Assembly: GCF_018919395.1 (NCBI RefSeq)
Contig: NZ_JAHLME010000003.1
Span: 248,001 to 312,000 of the forward strand
DNA from: Geomonas azotofigens
GTDB lineage: Bacteria > Desulfobacterota > Desulfuromonadia > Geobacterales > Geobacteraceae
Length of the DNA stretch: 64,000 bases
Direction: 5' to 3'
Part shown: one piece after another, positions 8,677 through 16,985 of the stretch
Layout of the letters: each line of letters opens with the position of its first letter
Numbering within the stretch: the stretch's first letter is position 1
Translations under genes and position numbers: made by a program
The notes under the pieces: generated by a model
Told to the model about the DNA's origin: nothing
Databases searched by the model: none
The model's input: the letters and a program-made list of their open reading frames with translations, nothing else

Positions 8677-8712
8677 GCAAATCCCCCCTGTCCCCTTCGC
8701 AAAGGGGGGGAC
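8677..8712. repeat. Short G/C intergenic inverted repeat
   Basis: CCCCTT-CGCA-AAGGGG inside an ATCCCCCCTGTCCCC...GGGGGGG block. This type of sequence is often a dispersed intergenic repeat; only one copy is visible here, so the call is tentative. Confidence 0.25.
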
Positions 8713-8776
8713 GCCAGAGCACATGTACCTCTCGTGGTCACACTCCCACACTTCTCGAAATTCTCAGACGGACCCC

Positions 8777-9754
8777 TCAAAACCGGGTCCGGTAGGCGAG
8801 AGGGGTGACGCCGATGTCCCGGATGAAGGTGCGCCGCATCTGCTCGGCGCTGGTAAAGCCGCTGTCACGGGCGACCCGCTCCAGGGGCAGGGTGGTCTCC
8901 TCCAACAGGGCGACCGAGCGCTCCAGCCGGAGCTGGTCCAGGTACCTGGCCGGCGTCTTTCCCGTTTCGCGCAAGAACACCCGGGCGAAGTTGCGCGGAC
9001 TCATCGCCGCCCTTTGCGCCAGGTCCTCCACCGTCGCCTTGCTGCACGGGTTCTCCCTGAGCCAGGCGAGGAGCGGCGCCATCTGTCCCCCCTCGACCAT
9101 CTGGGCCCGGAGCTGGGTGCTGAACTGGGCCTGGCCCCCCGGGCGCTTCAGGAACATCACCAGGCGCCGCGCCACCGCGAGCGCCGTCTTCCTCCCGAAA
9201 TCTTCCTCCACCAGGGCGAGCGCCAGGTCCATCCCCGCAGTCACCCCCGCCGACGTCGCCACCGAACCGTCGCGCGTGTAGATGGCGTCGTTCTCCACCA
9301 GCACCTCCGGGTAGTCGCGCCGCAGCCGCTCCAGGTCCATCCAGTGGGTGGTGGCCCGCTTCCCCTTTAACAGTCCCGCCTCGGCCAGGATCAGTGCCCC
9401 CGTGCAGACCGAGACCAGACGCCGCGCCCGCGGCCCCTCCATCGCCAGCCAGGAGATGAATCCTTCGTCCTTCATGACCTTGTCCAAAGCATCGTCCGGG
9501 CTTCCCGGAACCAAGATGGTGTCCGCCCTTTCAGCAATGTCCTGCCAGGCGTGGTCCGCCACGATGCGCACCCCCGGGCAGGTGCTGAAGGGGCCCGCCT
9601 TGTCCGCCAGGATCACGACCCGGTACCCCGGGCGCTGCGGCTCCATCTCGCCCAGGCAGCGGTTCAGCATGTTGAAGACCTCGATGGGCCCGGTTACGTC
9701 TAAGAGTTCAGCCCCTTCGTAGCCTGCTACCGCGATAGTGATAGGCGCGTCCAT
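8777..9754 (-). CDS. GlxA-family transcriptional regulator (DJ-1/PfpI domain plus AraC HTH)
   Basis: A 325-residue regulator. Residues about 5-180 form a DJ-1/PfpI-like amidase-fold domain (ITIAVAGYEGAELLDVTGPIEVF; the nucleophile-elbow VCTGALILAEAGLLKGKRATTHW retains the cysteine). Residues about 220-320 form an AraC DNA-binding domain (VEDLAQRAAMSPRNFARVFLRETGKTPARYL and ERVARDSGFTSAEQMRRTFIRDIGVTPLAYRTRF). ATG at 9754 has GGGAGGTG upstream. GlxA proteins regulate varied metabolic genes; the ligand is unknown. No divergent metabolic operon is seen next to it. Confidence 0.88.
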   Translation of the reverse strand: MDAPITIAVAGYEGAELLDVTGPIEVFNMLNRCLGEMEPQRPGYRVVILADKAGPFSTCPGVRIVADHAWQDIAERADTILVPGSPDDALDKVMKDEGFISWLAMEGPRARRLVSVCTGALILAEAGLLKGKRATTHWMDLERLRRDYPEVLVENDAIYTRDGSVATSAGVTAGMDLALALVEEDFGRKTALAVARRLVMFLKRPGGQAQFSTQLRAQMVEGGQMAPLLAWLRENPCSKATVEDLAQRAAMSPRNFARVFLRETGKTPARYLDQLRLERSVALLEETTLPLERVARDSGFTSAEQMRRTFIRDIGVTPLAYRTRF

Positions 9755-9951
9755 GGCACCTCCCGTTTCAGTCGTTGCTAGCCTGCCGGAATCATTGCAC
9801 AACACCCGTTCACGTTCAAGGACAACGAACCAGCAGATCCTGCCATTTTTGCGCAAGACCCACAGACCGACTGTCGTCGCAAGTCACACAGCAGGAGGGA
9901 GTCCGGGCTGTGGGCTTGACATGGTGAAACCATTTCGCTACTATTCCTGCC

Positions 9952-10179
9952 ATGCCAACCATCATCCGCTTTAGTACAAGCAGGTTGACCATCTACCCCA
10001 ATGAACACGGTACACCTCACTTCCATTTGGAATTCATGGACGGTGACCGTTGCTCTGTTGCTATTGAGACGTTGGAGATATTGGTTGGTATCGTGAACCC
10101 GGCAAAGAAGATGGCCGAAGCTATGACGTGGGCGAATCAGGCTCTGCTGCTTGCTAAATGGGAGGAAATAACCAGATGA
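9952..10179 (+). CDS. DUF4160 protein (first gene of a two-gene module)
   Basis: A 75-residue protein with the DUF4160 signature: MPTIIRF near the N-terminus, then I-Y-x-N-E-H-x-x-P-H-F-H and a tail A-x-x-W-A-x-x-x-x-x-L-L-x-x-W. The gene ends in an ATGA overlap with the next gene. DUF4160/DUF2442 pairs are common, are often in accessory regions and have been suggested to be toxin-antitoxin-like, but the function is not established. Base composition is lower in GC than the neighbours, in line with acquisition by transfer. Confidence 0.8.
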   Translation: MPTIIRFSTSRLTIYPNEHGTPHFHLEFMDGDRCSVAIETLEILVGIVNPAKKMAEAMTWANQALLLAKWEEITR

Positions 10180-10619
10180 ACAAACCGCCACGGATCGAAG
10201 AAGTTACTGCAACGGCACCTGCCAGTCTCGAAATTCGCTGGACTACCGGTGAAACCATGCAAGCTGATATCGGCGACTGGTTGGCCCGCTTCACTCTCCT
10301 GATGCCGATCAAAGATCCAAAACTCTTTGCCACGGCTCACGTAGGTTGGTATGGGCACAGCGTTGCATGGGGAGACGACATCGAACTCGGCGCCGACGAA
10401 CTCTACAATCGCTGCAAGGCGCAGGCAGGTGAACCCTCTCCCGGGGAGTTCAATGAGTGGATGAAGCGCAACGATCTTTCGTTGTCAACCGCTGCAGAGG
10501 CACTTGGCATGACACGCAGGATGATCACTCATTACCGAACCGGTAGTAAGCCGATACCTCGCAGCATCTGGCTCGCCTGCATCGGGTGGGAGACCATAAA
10601 GCACAGGAATGCGGCGTGA
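10176..10619 (+). CDS. DUF2442 protein fused to a helix-turn-helix
   Basis: A 147-residue protein. Residues 1-85 match DUF2442 (R-W-x-x-G-E, a strand-rich region and LPI-like KDPKLFATAHVGWYGHSVAWGDDIELGADELY). Residues about 95-147 contain an XRE-like helix-turn-helix (LSLSTAAEALGMTRRMITHYRTGSKPIP). The start at 10176 overlaps the DUF4160 stop, with GGAGG about 10 bases upstream; an in-frame ATG at 10158 is less likely. The fusion suggests the module can bind DNA and regulate itself. Role unknown. Confidence 0.8.
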   Translation: MNKPPRIEEVTATAPASLEIRWTTGETMQADIGDWLARFTLLMPIKDPKLFATAHVGWYGHSVAWGDDIELGADELYNRCKAQAGEPSPGEFNEWMKRNDLSLSTAAEALGMTRRMITHYRTGSKPIPRSIWLACIGWETIKHRNAA

Positions 10620-10640
10620 TTAACGAGAGGATACAGAAGC

Positions 10641-10672
10641 AAAAAGCCCCGTCCGTTCGGACGGGGCTTTTT
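10641..10672. terminator. Bidirectional rho-independent terminator
   Basis: A 14-bp perfect stem (AAAAAGCCCCGTCC / GGACGGGGCTTTTT) with a GTTC loop. It lies between the convergent DUF2442-HTH and ferritin-like genes and has T-runs on both strands. Confidence 0.9.
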
Positions 10673-10689
10673 GTATATCGATGGTTCAG

Positions 10690-11193
10690 CTACCCCTTCA
10701 TCGCCCCCACCAGCAACTCGTAGTCCTCCAGCAGCGACTGCAGGTCTTCCTCGTGCTCGACCTCCTGCTGCAGGATGGTGAGCACCATGTTGTAGGTGAC
10801 CGGATCCTTCTCGCGGGTCAGGTCCAAAAGCCGCTTGTACACCCCGATGGCGCACTGCTCCCCCTTGATGTTCTGCTCCAGGATGGTCTTCACGAAGGGA
10901 TCGTCCGGCGCGTCGTAGCCGCAGTTGGTGAACTTGTACCACTCTTCGGGTTTGGTGACCGGGGACCCGCCCAGCTGGATGATGCGCAGCGCCACCATGT
11001 CGGCATGGGCCAGCTCCTCGGTGGCATGCACCAAAAGCTCGGCGCCGACCGCGTCCTTCATCGGCCCCTTCACCAGCTTGGCACCCAGCCAGTACTGGTA
11101 GTAGGCGAACCACTCGTCGCAGAAGGCGCGGTTCAACAGCGTCAGGAGTTCCTCGACGTCCATGCCGACTATTTCACGTCCCTTTGATCCCAT
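10690..11193 (-). CDS. Ferritin-like diiron protein
   Basis: A 167-residue four-helix-bundle protein. Diiron ligands appear in the expected order: E in RAFCDEWFAYYQYW, ExxH in TEELAHADM, E in NIKGEQCAIGVY and ExxH in EVEHEEDLQ. This matches bacterioferritin/Dps-like families. AAGGAG lies 8 bases before the ATG at 11193, which is preferred over the ATG at 11199 that is too close to it. It probably stores iron or detoxifies iron and peroxide in the cytoplasm. No neighbour indicates regulation, and no clear Fur box was recognised. Confidence 0.8.
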   Translation of the reverse strand: MGSKGREIVGMDVEELLTLLNRAFCDEWFAYYQYWLGAKLVKGPMKDAVGAELLVHATEELAHADMVALRIIQLGGSPVTKPEEWYKFTNCGYDAPDDPFVKTILEQNIKGEQCAIGVYKRLLDLTREKDPVTYNMVLTILQQEVEHEEDLQSLLEDYELLVGAMKG

Positions 11194-11419
11194 ACCCATA
11201 TCTCCTTTGGTCGTTTCTGTGTCTTTGGGGAATAGCGCAGACTCAAAGGAGTATACTGGCGCTTTGTCATTGCGCAATCGCCCTCTGTGTCTCCCGCGAC
11301 ACCATCAAACAGGTTGACCCTGCTTCTGTGTTGGCGTATAGCTCATGAGTGACGCACACCGTCTACCAGAGGCCGGATCGAGCCGTCCGGCAATCACGTC
11401 TGTCAGCAAGGAAGGCAAA

Positions 11420-13039
11420 GTGAAGAAGAAGATCGCAGGACTGTCCCCGCTGCCGCAGGAAATCCCCGCTCCCTATCGCATAGAAAAACCAATCCGTCAG
11501 GACTACTACCTGATCGGCGGAGAGCTGCGCCGCTGGGATGGCCCCATGCAGGAGGTGCTCTCCCCGGTGCAGGTACTCGAGGCCGGCGAGCCGAAGGCGC
11601 AGAGGGTAGGGGAGGCGCCCGCGCTTTCCGTGGCGGCGTCGCTTGAGGCGCTCGACGTCGCCGTCGAGGCCTACGACAACGGCCGGGGCGCCTGGCCCAC
11701 CATGTCGGTCGGTGAGCGCATCAGCTGCGTGACCTGCTTCAGCCGCGCCGTGCAGGCAAAGCGCGCCGAGGTGGTGAAACTCCTGATGTGGGAGATAGGC
11801 AAATCGCTCCAGGAGGCGGAGGCCGAGTTCGACCGGGCGCTCGCCTACCTGAAGGACACCGTCGAGGCGCTCAAGGAACTGGACCGCGTCTCGTCGCGCT
11901 TCGTGATCCAGCAGGGGATCATCGGCCAGATCCGCCGCGCCCCCCTGGGCGTCGTGCTCTGCATGGGCCCCTACAACTTCCCCCTGTACGAGACCTTCAC
12001 CACGCTGATCCCGTCGCTGGTCATGGGCAACACCATCATCCTAAAGCCCCCCCGCTTCGGGATACTTCTGTTCGAGCCGCTTCTGGCAGCCTTCCGCGAC
12101 TGCTTCCCGGCCGGCGTGGTCAACACCGTGTACGGCGACGGCGAGGTTGTGCTCCCCCCCCTGATGGCGACCGGCCGCGTCGACGTCCTGGGCTTCATCG
12201 GCACGAGCCGCGTGGCCGACGCCTTGCGCGCGAGCCATCCGCGTCCGCACCGGCTGCGCTGCGTGCTCGGCCTCGACGCCAAGAACCCGGCCATCATCCT
12301 TCCCGACGCGGACCTCGACCTCGCCGTCGAGGAGTGCGTCTCCGGCGCCCTGGGCTTCAACGGCCAGCGCTGCACCGCGCTCAAGATCATCTTCGTGCAC
12401 CGCGCCATCGCCGAGCCGTTCCTGGAGGGGATGGCGCGGGGGATCGCGGCGCTCAAGTGCGGCGTTCCCTGGCAGGAAGGGGTCGCCATCACCGCGCTCC
12501 CCGAGCCGGAGAAGCCCGAGTACCTGGAGGGGCTTTTAAGAGACGCCGAGGCCTATGGCGCCCGCGTGGTCAACCCCGGCGGCGGCACGCGAAGCGGCTC
12601 CTTCTTCTACCCGGCCCTTTTGTACCCGGTGACCGACCGGATGCGGGTCTACCACGAGGAGCAGTTCGGCCCGGTGGTCCCGGTGGTGGTCTACGACGAC
12701 CTGAAGGAGACCATCGACTACGTGGTGCGCTCCAACTACGGCCAGCAGGCGAGCATCTTCGGCCGGAACGAGGAGCAGCTGTCGCAGCTGATCGACGCCC
12801 TGGTGAACCAGGTCTGCCGCATCAACATCAACAGCAAGTGCCAGAGAAGCCCGGACAGCTTCCCCTTCAACGGCCGCAAGAACTCCGCCGAGGGGACCCA
12901 GTCCGTCGCCGACGCCCTGCGCGTCTTCTCGATCAGGATCGTGGTCGCCGCCCGGGAGACCGACGCCAACCGCGACATCATCACGGGCATCGTGAAGGAA
13001 AGAAAATCCCACTTCCTCTCCACCGATTACATCCTCTGA
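11420..13039 (+). CDS. gapN: GapN-like NADP-dependent glyceraldehyde-3-phosphate dehydrogenase / aldehyde dehydrogenase
   Basis: About 539 residues from the GTG at 11420, chosen for AAGGAAGG 4-5 bases upstream; an in-frame ATG at 11345 lacks a ribosome site. ALDH landmarks are present: the MGPYNFPLYE loop with the catalytic-site Asn, IILKPP, the FIGTSR NAD(P)-binding turn and the nucleophile Cys in FNGQRCTALK. The motif that usually reads LELGGK, with the general-base Glu, reads VLGLDAKNPAII here. The ALDH11/GapN subfamily assignment rests on overall resemblance (long N-terminal extension, HEEQFGPVVPV). It would oxidise glyceraldehyde-3-P directly to 3-phosphoglycerate with NADPH gain. Confidence 0.75.
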   Translation: MKKKIAGLSPLPQEIPAPYRIEKPIRQDYYLIGGELRRWDGPMQEVLSPVQVLEAGEPKAQRVGEAPALSVAASLEALDVAVEAYDNGRGAWPTMSVGERISCVTCFSRAVQAKRAEVVKLLMWEIGKSLQEAEAEFDRALAYLKDTVEALKELDRVSSRFVIQQGIIGQIRRAPLGVVLCMGPYNFPLYETFTTLIPSLVMGNTIILKPPRFGILLFEPLLAAFRDCFPAGVVNTVYGDGEVVLPPLMATGRVDVLGFIGTSRVADALRASHPRPHRLRCVLGLDAKNPAIILPDADLDLAVEECVSGALGFNGQRCTALKIIFVHRAIAEPFLEGMARGIAALKCGVPWQEGVAITALPEPEKPEYLEGLLRDAEAYGARVVNPGGGTRSGSFFYPALLYPVTDRMRVYHEEQFGPVVPVVVYDDLKETIDYVVRSNYGQQASIFGRNEEQLSQLIDALVNQVCRININSKCQRSPDSFPFNGRKNSAEGTQSVADALRVFSIRIVVAARETDANRDIITGIVKERKSHFLSTDYIL

Positions 13040-13045
13040 CGGGGT

Positions 13046-15658
13046 TCAGCTCGTGGCGGGAGTGACGGGGCGGGGGGAGTGTTTGAGGTAGGGAACGATC
13101 TCCTCCGGCGGGAGGGGGCGGCTGAAGTAGTAACCCTGCACGATGTCGCAGCGCTGCCCAAGGAGGAAGCGGCACTGGGCCTCGGTTTCCACCCCCTCGG
13201 CGACGACTTCCTTGCCCAGGGTGTGTGCGAGCGCGATGGTTGCCGCGGCGATTTCGGCGTCGTCGGTGTCGGTGTCGATGTCCTGCACGAAGGAGCGGTC
13301 GATCTTCAACCGGTGCACCGGAAAGAGTTTTAGGTAGCTCAGCGACGAGTAGCCGGTGCCGAAATCGTCGATGGCCAGTTCCACCCCCATCTCCCTCAAG
13401 CCGCGCAGGTGCAGGATGGCCTCCGCAGGGTTGTCCATCGCCGAACTCTCGGTTATCTCCAGCTCCAGGAGGTTCGCGGCGATCCCGGTCTCGCGGAGGA
13501 TCTCCAGCAACAGGGCGGGGAGGTTGTTTTGCCGGAACTGGCGCGCCGAGAGGTTGACCGATACCCTGAGTGGCGGCAGCCCCGCCTCGAGCCAGCTGGC
13601 GAGCTGGCGACAGGCGGCTTTCAGCGCCAGCTCTCCTATGGCGACGATCATACCGGTTTCTTCAGCCACCGGGATGAAGCGGTCCGGCGTCACCAGCCCG
13701 TGGGCCGGGTGCTGCCAGCGCAAAAGCGCCTCCACCCCGACCACCCGTCCGCTGCTCATCTCCACCTGCGGCTGGTAATGCAGCAGGAATTCGCCCCGCT
13801 CGATGGCCACCCTCAGGTCCCCTTCCAGGACCAGTCTTTCCTGCACCGTCTCGTTCATCTCCTGGGTGAAAAACTGGAAGTTGTTACGCCCGCCGGCCTT
13901 GGCGTGGTACATGGCGAGGTCCGCGTTCTTCATGAGTTCCTGGACCGTCTCGCCGTCGTCCGGGAAGATGCTGATGCCGATGCTCGGGGTGACGCTCAGC
14001 TCGTGACCTTCGACGTAGTAGCTCTGGGAGAGGGCATGCTGGATCTTCCCGATCGCGTGCGCCGTCGAGACGTTGGAGCGGATCAGGGGGAGCCCCACCA
14101 CGAACTCGTCTCCGCCCAGCCGTGCCACGATGTCCGCGCTGCGTACCGATTCCAGGAGGCGCCCCGCCACCTGGAAGAGCAGGTGGTCGCCCACGTGGTG
14201 CCCCAGGGAATCGTTGATGTTCTTGAACCGGTCCAGGTCGATGAAGATCAGTGCCAGCCGGTTGGAGCAGCGCTTGGCGAGTTCCAGGGAGTGCCCCAGC
14301 CGCGCCATCAGGCTGAAACGGTTGGGGAGCTTGGTGACGGGGTCGTAGTGGGCCAGGTACTCGATCTTCTGGGCGTGCTGTTCCCGTTCTTGCAGGCGGC
14401 GTGACGTCTCTTCGAGGAGTGCCCGCTCCACCTCGAGCCTCTGGTCCTCGCGGCTCATGTTGCCGAGCGCGAAGGAGATGTCCGCCCCCATCTGGCGCAA
14501 CAGTTCCACCTGTGGGCGGTCGAAGTAGTTTTTCTTGTCCGCGTAGAGGGTGAGGGCCCCGATGATGCGTCCCTCCTGCTGCAACGCGATGCTCGCCGAG
14601 GCGCGGATGCCGTAGGCTCTGCCACGCTCGTGCCAGGGGGCGGTGATGGCGGCGTCAAGGAAGTCGTTGCAGATGTAGAAACTGCCGTTCTTGATCGCGC
14701 TGGCCGTCGGGCCGCTCCCGGTCGGTTCCTGGTCCAGGGTGATGGTGACGCCGTTTAGGTAGGCGGTGGTCCCCCGCGCGGCGGCCACCCGCAACGCGGT
14801 CCCGGCATCGTTCACCAGCCCCACCCAGGCGAGCTTGAAGCAGCCGTGGTCGACGGCGATGCGGCAGAAGTCATGGAACAGCGATTCCCGGTCCTTGATG
14901 TGCACCACGGCCTTGCTCGTCTCCGAGAGCACCGAGTGCAGCCGGTTCAGCCTCCGCACGCATTCCTCGGCGCTTTCCCGGTCGGCTATCTCCTGTCTGA
15001 GCTCGTTGATGGTGTTTCTGAGTTCCCCGGTCCGCTTGGCGACCCTCGTCTCCAGCTCCTCGTTCAGCCTTCTGAGCGCGTCCTGCGTCTTCGAGATCTT
15101 CTGGTTCTTCTCCACGGCGAGTTCGTAGGTGGCCAGCAAAAGGTCGATGATCTGCGGCTTCGAGGCGGTGATGGCGTACCGGTTGCCGTAGTAGTTGCAA
15201 CTGACCGTGCCGTCCTCGGCGGCGACGCAGCACCCCTGGTCACGCCGCAGGGCGGCGGCGACGCGGGAGAGCAGGATGTCCTTGTGGTAAGGCTTGGAGA
15301 TGAAATAGTTGGCCCCGGCCTCGAGACTGCGCAGCACGTGGGTAGGGTCATTGAGGTGTGTGAGCAGGATGACCGGGAGCTGGCTGGCCTGCTTGAGCCC
15401 CCTGATCCGGCGGCACAGTTCGAAACCGTCGATGTCGGGCATGAGGACGTCGGAGATGACCAGGTCCGGCGCCGTCGCGTCGATCACCAGCAGGGCCTCG
15501 GTGGCGTCATGGCAGCCCAGCACGCGGTATCCCTCAGCCGACAGCAGGTGTTCCAACAGCTTCGCCTGCGTCGGGCTGTCGTCGACGAGCAGTATGGTGC
15601 ACCCCTCCGCCGCTTCCTGCCGGTCCGATCGCCGTGCGTCTTTGGTGGCGCTAGCCAT
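13046..15658 (-). CDS. c-di-GMP signalling protein: REC-GAF-GGDEF-EAL
   Basis: An 870-residue cytoplasmic protein. The receiver domain is at residues 20-140 (ILLVDDS; Asp70 in DLVISDVLMPD). A coiled coil spans about 170-240 and a GAF domain about 245-400 (GIRASASIALQQEGRIIGALTLYADKKNYF). The diguanylate cyclase domain has an intact active site RLGGDEFVVG (about 520). The EAL phosphodiesterase domain has intact GVEALLRWQHP, DDFGTGYSSLSYL, KIDRSFVQDI and EGVETEAQ. Both catalytic signatures look functional, so net activity is undecidable from sequence. ATG at 15658 has GGGGGAAGAG before it. It may tune c-di-GMP for motility versus matrix; the flagellin and EPS genes lie further right in this window. 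Confidence 0.9.
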   Translation of the reverse strand: MASATKDARRSDRQEAAEGCTILLVDDSPTQAKLLEHLLSAEGYRVLGCHDATEALLVIDATAPDLVISDVLMPDIDGFELCRRIRGLKQASQLPVILLTHLNDPTHVLRSLEAGANYFISKPYHKDILLSRVAAALRRDQGCCVAAEDGTVSCNYYGNRYAITASKPQIIDLLLATYELAVEKNQKISKTQDALRRLNEELETRVAKRTGELRNTINELRQEIADRESAEECVRRLNRLHSVLSETSKAVVHIKDRESLFHDFCRIAVDHGCFKLAWVGLVNDAGTALRVAAARGTTAYLNGVTITLDQEPTGSGPTASAIKNGSFYICNDFLDAAITAPWHERGRAYGIRASASIALQQEGRIIGALTLYADKKNYFDRPQVELLRQMGADISFALGNMSREDQRLEVERALLEETSRRLQEREQHAQKIEYLAHYDPVTKLPNRFSLMARLGHSLELAKRCSNRLALIFIDLDRFKNINDSLGHHVGDHLLFQVAGRLLESVRSADIVARLGGDEFVVGLPLIRSNVSTAHAIGKIQHALSQSYYVEGHELSVTPSIGISIFPDDGETVQELMKNADLAMYHAKAGGRNNFQFFTQEMNETVQERLVLEGDLRVAIERGEFLLHYQPQVEMSSGRVVGVEALLRWQHPAHGLVTPDRFIPVAEETGMIVAIGELALKAACRQLASWLEAGLPPLRVSVNLSARQFRQNNLPALLLEILRETGIAANLLELEITESSAMDNPAEAILHLRGLREMGVELAIDDFGTGYSSLSYLKLFPVHRLKIDRSFVQDIDTDTDDAEIAAATIALAHTLGKEVVAEGVETEAQCRFLLGQRCDIVQGYYFSRPLPPEEIVPYLKHSPRPVTPATS

Positions 15659-15977
15659 CTCTTCCCCCACGTGATGCTCAGCAGGTAACTGGCACGCTCG
15701 TGCCGCGGGGTTCGCCGCCCCGAGCCATTGCCCCGCAGTGGGGGCGCACCCCCCGCCGTTTGCGGACTTTTTATTAATATCGTTTTATTTTTATCTGGCA
15801 AGGATGAAAGTCCGACCAGAGCGGGCGGATGATTCGAGCGATGGCGAGATCACCCTGTGTGACAGGTGTTGCCGGCGTTGGTGAGTTTGTGAATTTTGTG
15901 CGGCAGGAACGAAAATGCTCCAGGTGTGTTCGCGCTTTCGCTGACACGGATCCTGGAGCATTCGTCGTTTTGAAAAT
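15659..15977. other. Intergenic region without a gene
   Basis: About 320 bases between the GGDEF-EAL gene and the tRNA. It holds the tRNA terminator hairpin; nothing else was recognised. Small open frames here run through the tRNA and are not credible. Confidence 0.6.
15914..15960 (-). terminator. Terminator downstream of tRNA-Arg
   Basis: A 9-bp stem TGCTCCAGG / CCTGGAGCA with a 27-base loop. Read on the minus strand it is followed by TTTTCG, consistent with rho-independent termination of the tRNA transcript. Confidence 0.6.
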
Positions 15978-16054
15978 GGTGGGCGAGATGGGATTCGAAC
16001 CCATGACCCCTGGCTTCGGAGGCCAGTACTCTATCCAACTGAGCTACCCGCCCG
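15978..16054 (-). tRNA. tRNA-Arg(CCG)
   Basis: A 77-base cloverleaf on the minus strand. The acceptor arm GGGCGGG pairs with CTCGCCC (one G-T), the discriminator is A, and CCA is encoded. The D-arm is GCTCAGTTGGATAGAG, the anticodon loop CTCCGAA gives anticodon CCG (arginine, codon CGG), and the T-arm GGGTTCGAATCCC is canonical. No integrase or attachment repeat is seen beside it. Confidence 0.93.
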
Positions 16055-16131
16055 GGAAAGAACTCATTACTACACTATTTTGAGAACCAACTCAAGATGA
16101 AACTTTAAAAAAAGCGCTAGCCTTGGTCGGC

Positions 16132-16830
16132 TCACTTCGGCATTGAGGCGTACACCGGGACGGTGATTTCCTTCTTCTGCGGATGACTGGTGGTGATATG
16201 CAGGTACCCGCTCAGTATTTTCGCCTCGGGTTTCGCCTGCACCGAAATCTCGATCGTGCCGCTCTCTCCAGGCTTCAACTCGGCTTTCCTGATGGTCGGC
16301 CTGATCTGCAACGAGGAGGAGGTGACGCTCACGTTCAGCAGCTTCACGGTGACGTTACTGTTGTTGGTGACGCTCACCTTGGCCAGGGTGGCGGTGCCGC
16401 CGCTCACCGCGCCGAGACTCACCTGCCGCGGCGTCACCTGCAACTGCTCGAGCACCGTCCCCTCGATGGTGAAGGTGTAGACCGGGGTCTTGCCGGCGTT
16501 GCTGCTGAGGGTGACGGTCTTATGCACCTTTCCGGAGAACGAGCCGGAATCGAAGGTGACCTCGAGTTCGGCGCTTTTCCCGGGGGAGACGACCGAGGTG
16601 GAGGGCTTGGCGGCGGTGCAACCGCAGGAGGCTTCGAGCTTCTTGATCTGCAAAGGAGCATCGCCGGTGTTCTTGATGGTAAAGGTGTGCTGGACTTTCT
16701 TACCCTGGGCGACGGAGCCGAAGTTGAAAGTGCCGGCTTCGACCATCAATTCCGGTGCCGCAAAGGCGAGGGTGGCTTCGCAAAGGATCGCGATCAAAAG
16801 CAAAGGGTACACAACGCGTAGGTGTTTCAT
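16132..16830 (-). CDS. Secreted DUF1573 protein
   Basis: A 232-residue protein with a signal peptide (residues 1-24, cleavage after LAFA). The DUF1573 (ASH/MSP-like Ig fold) signature is clear: GTFNFGSVAQGKKVQHTFTIKNTGDAPLQI, then the conserved ASCGCTAA cysteine pair. A second beta-sandwich of about 100 residues follows. ATG at 16830 is preferred because GAGGA lies 5 bases upstream; the ATG at 16842 lacks a site. Likely periplasmic or surface; the role of the family is unknown. It is divergent from the zinc-ribbon gene. Confidence 0.82.
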   Translation of the reverse strand: MKHLRVVYPLLLIAILCEATLAFAAPELMVEAGTFNFGSVAQGKKVQHTFTIKNTGDAPLQIKKLEASCGCTAAKPSTSVVSPGKSAELEVTFDSGSFSGKVHKTVTLSSNAGKTPVYTFTIEGTVLEQLQVTPRQVSLGAVSGGTATLAKVSVTNNSNVTVKLLNVSVTSSSLQIRPTIRKAELKPGESGTIEISVQAKPEAKILSGYLHITTSHPQKKEITVPVYASMPK

Positions 16831-16985
16831 GGTGTTCCTCATATAGTTTCGCTGGGATGCGGCACACCGGGTATTTATACCACAAAGGTGTCGGAGCGAC
16901 CAGAATGATTGACACTATAATTTGCTTCTGTTATAGGAAACCGTTGAGAAAATTAATGGAAGATCCAAAACATCCGGAGGGGTCG

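Noticed and set aside
15978-16054. tRNA-Arg as an integration site
   Set aside because: No integrase, no repeated tRNA 3' end and no foreign gene block beside it.
15829-16083. Open frames across 15829-16083 on both strands
   Set aside because: They run through the tRNA-Arg gene and its terminator.
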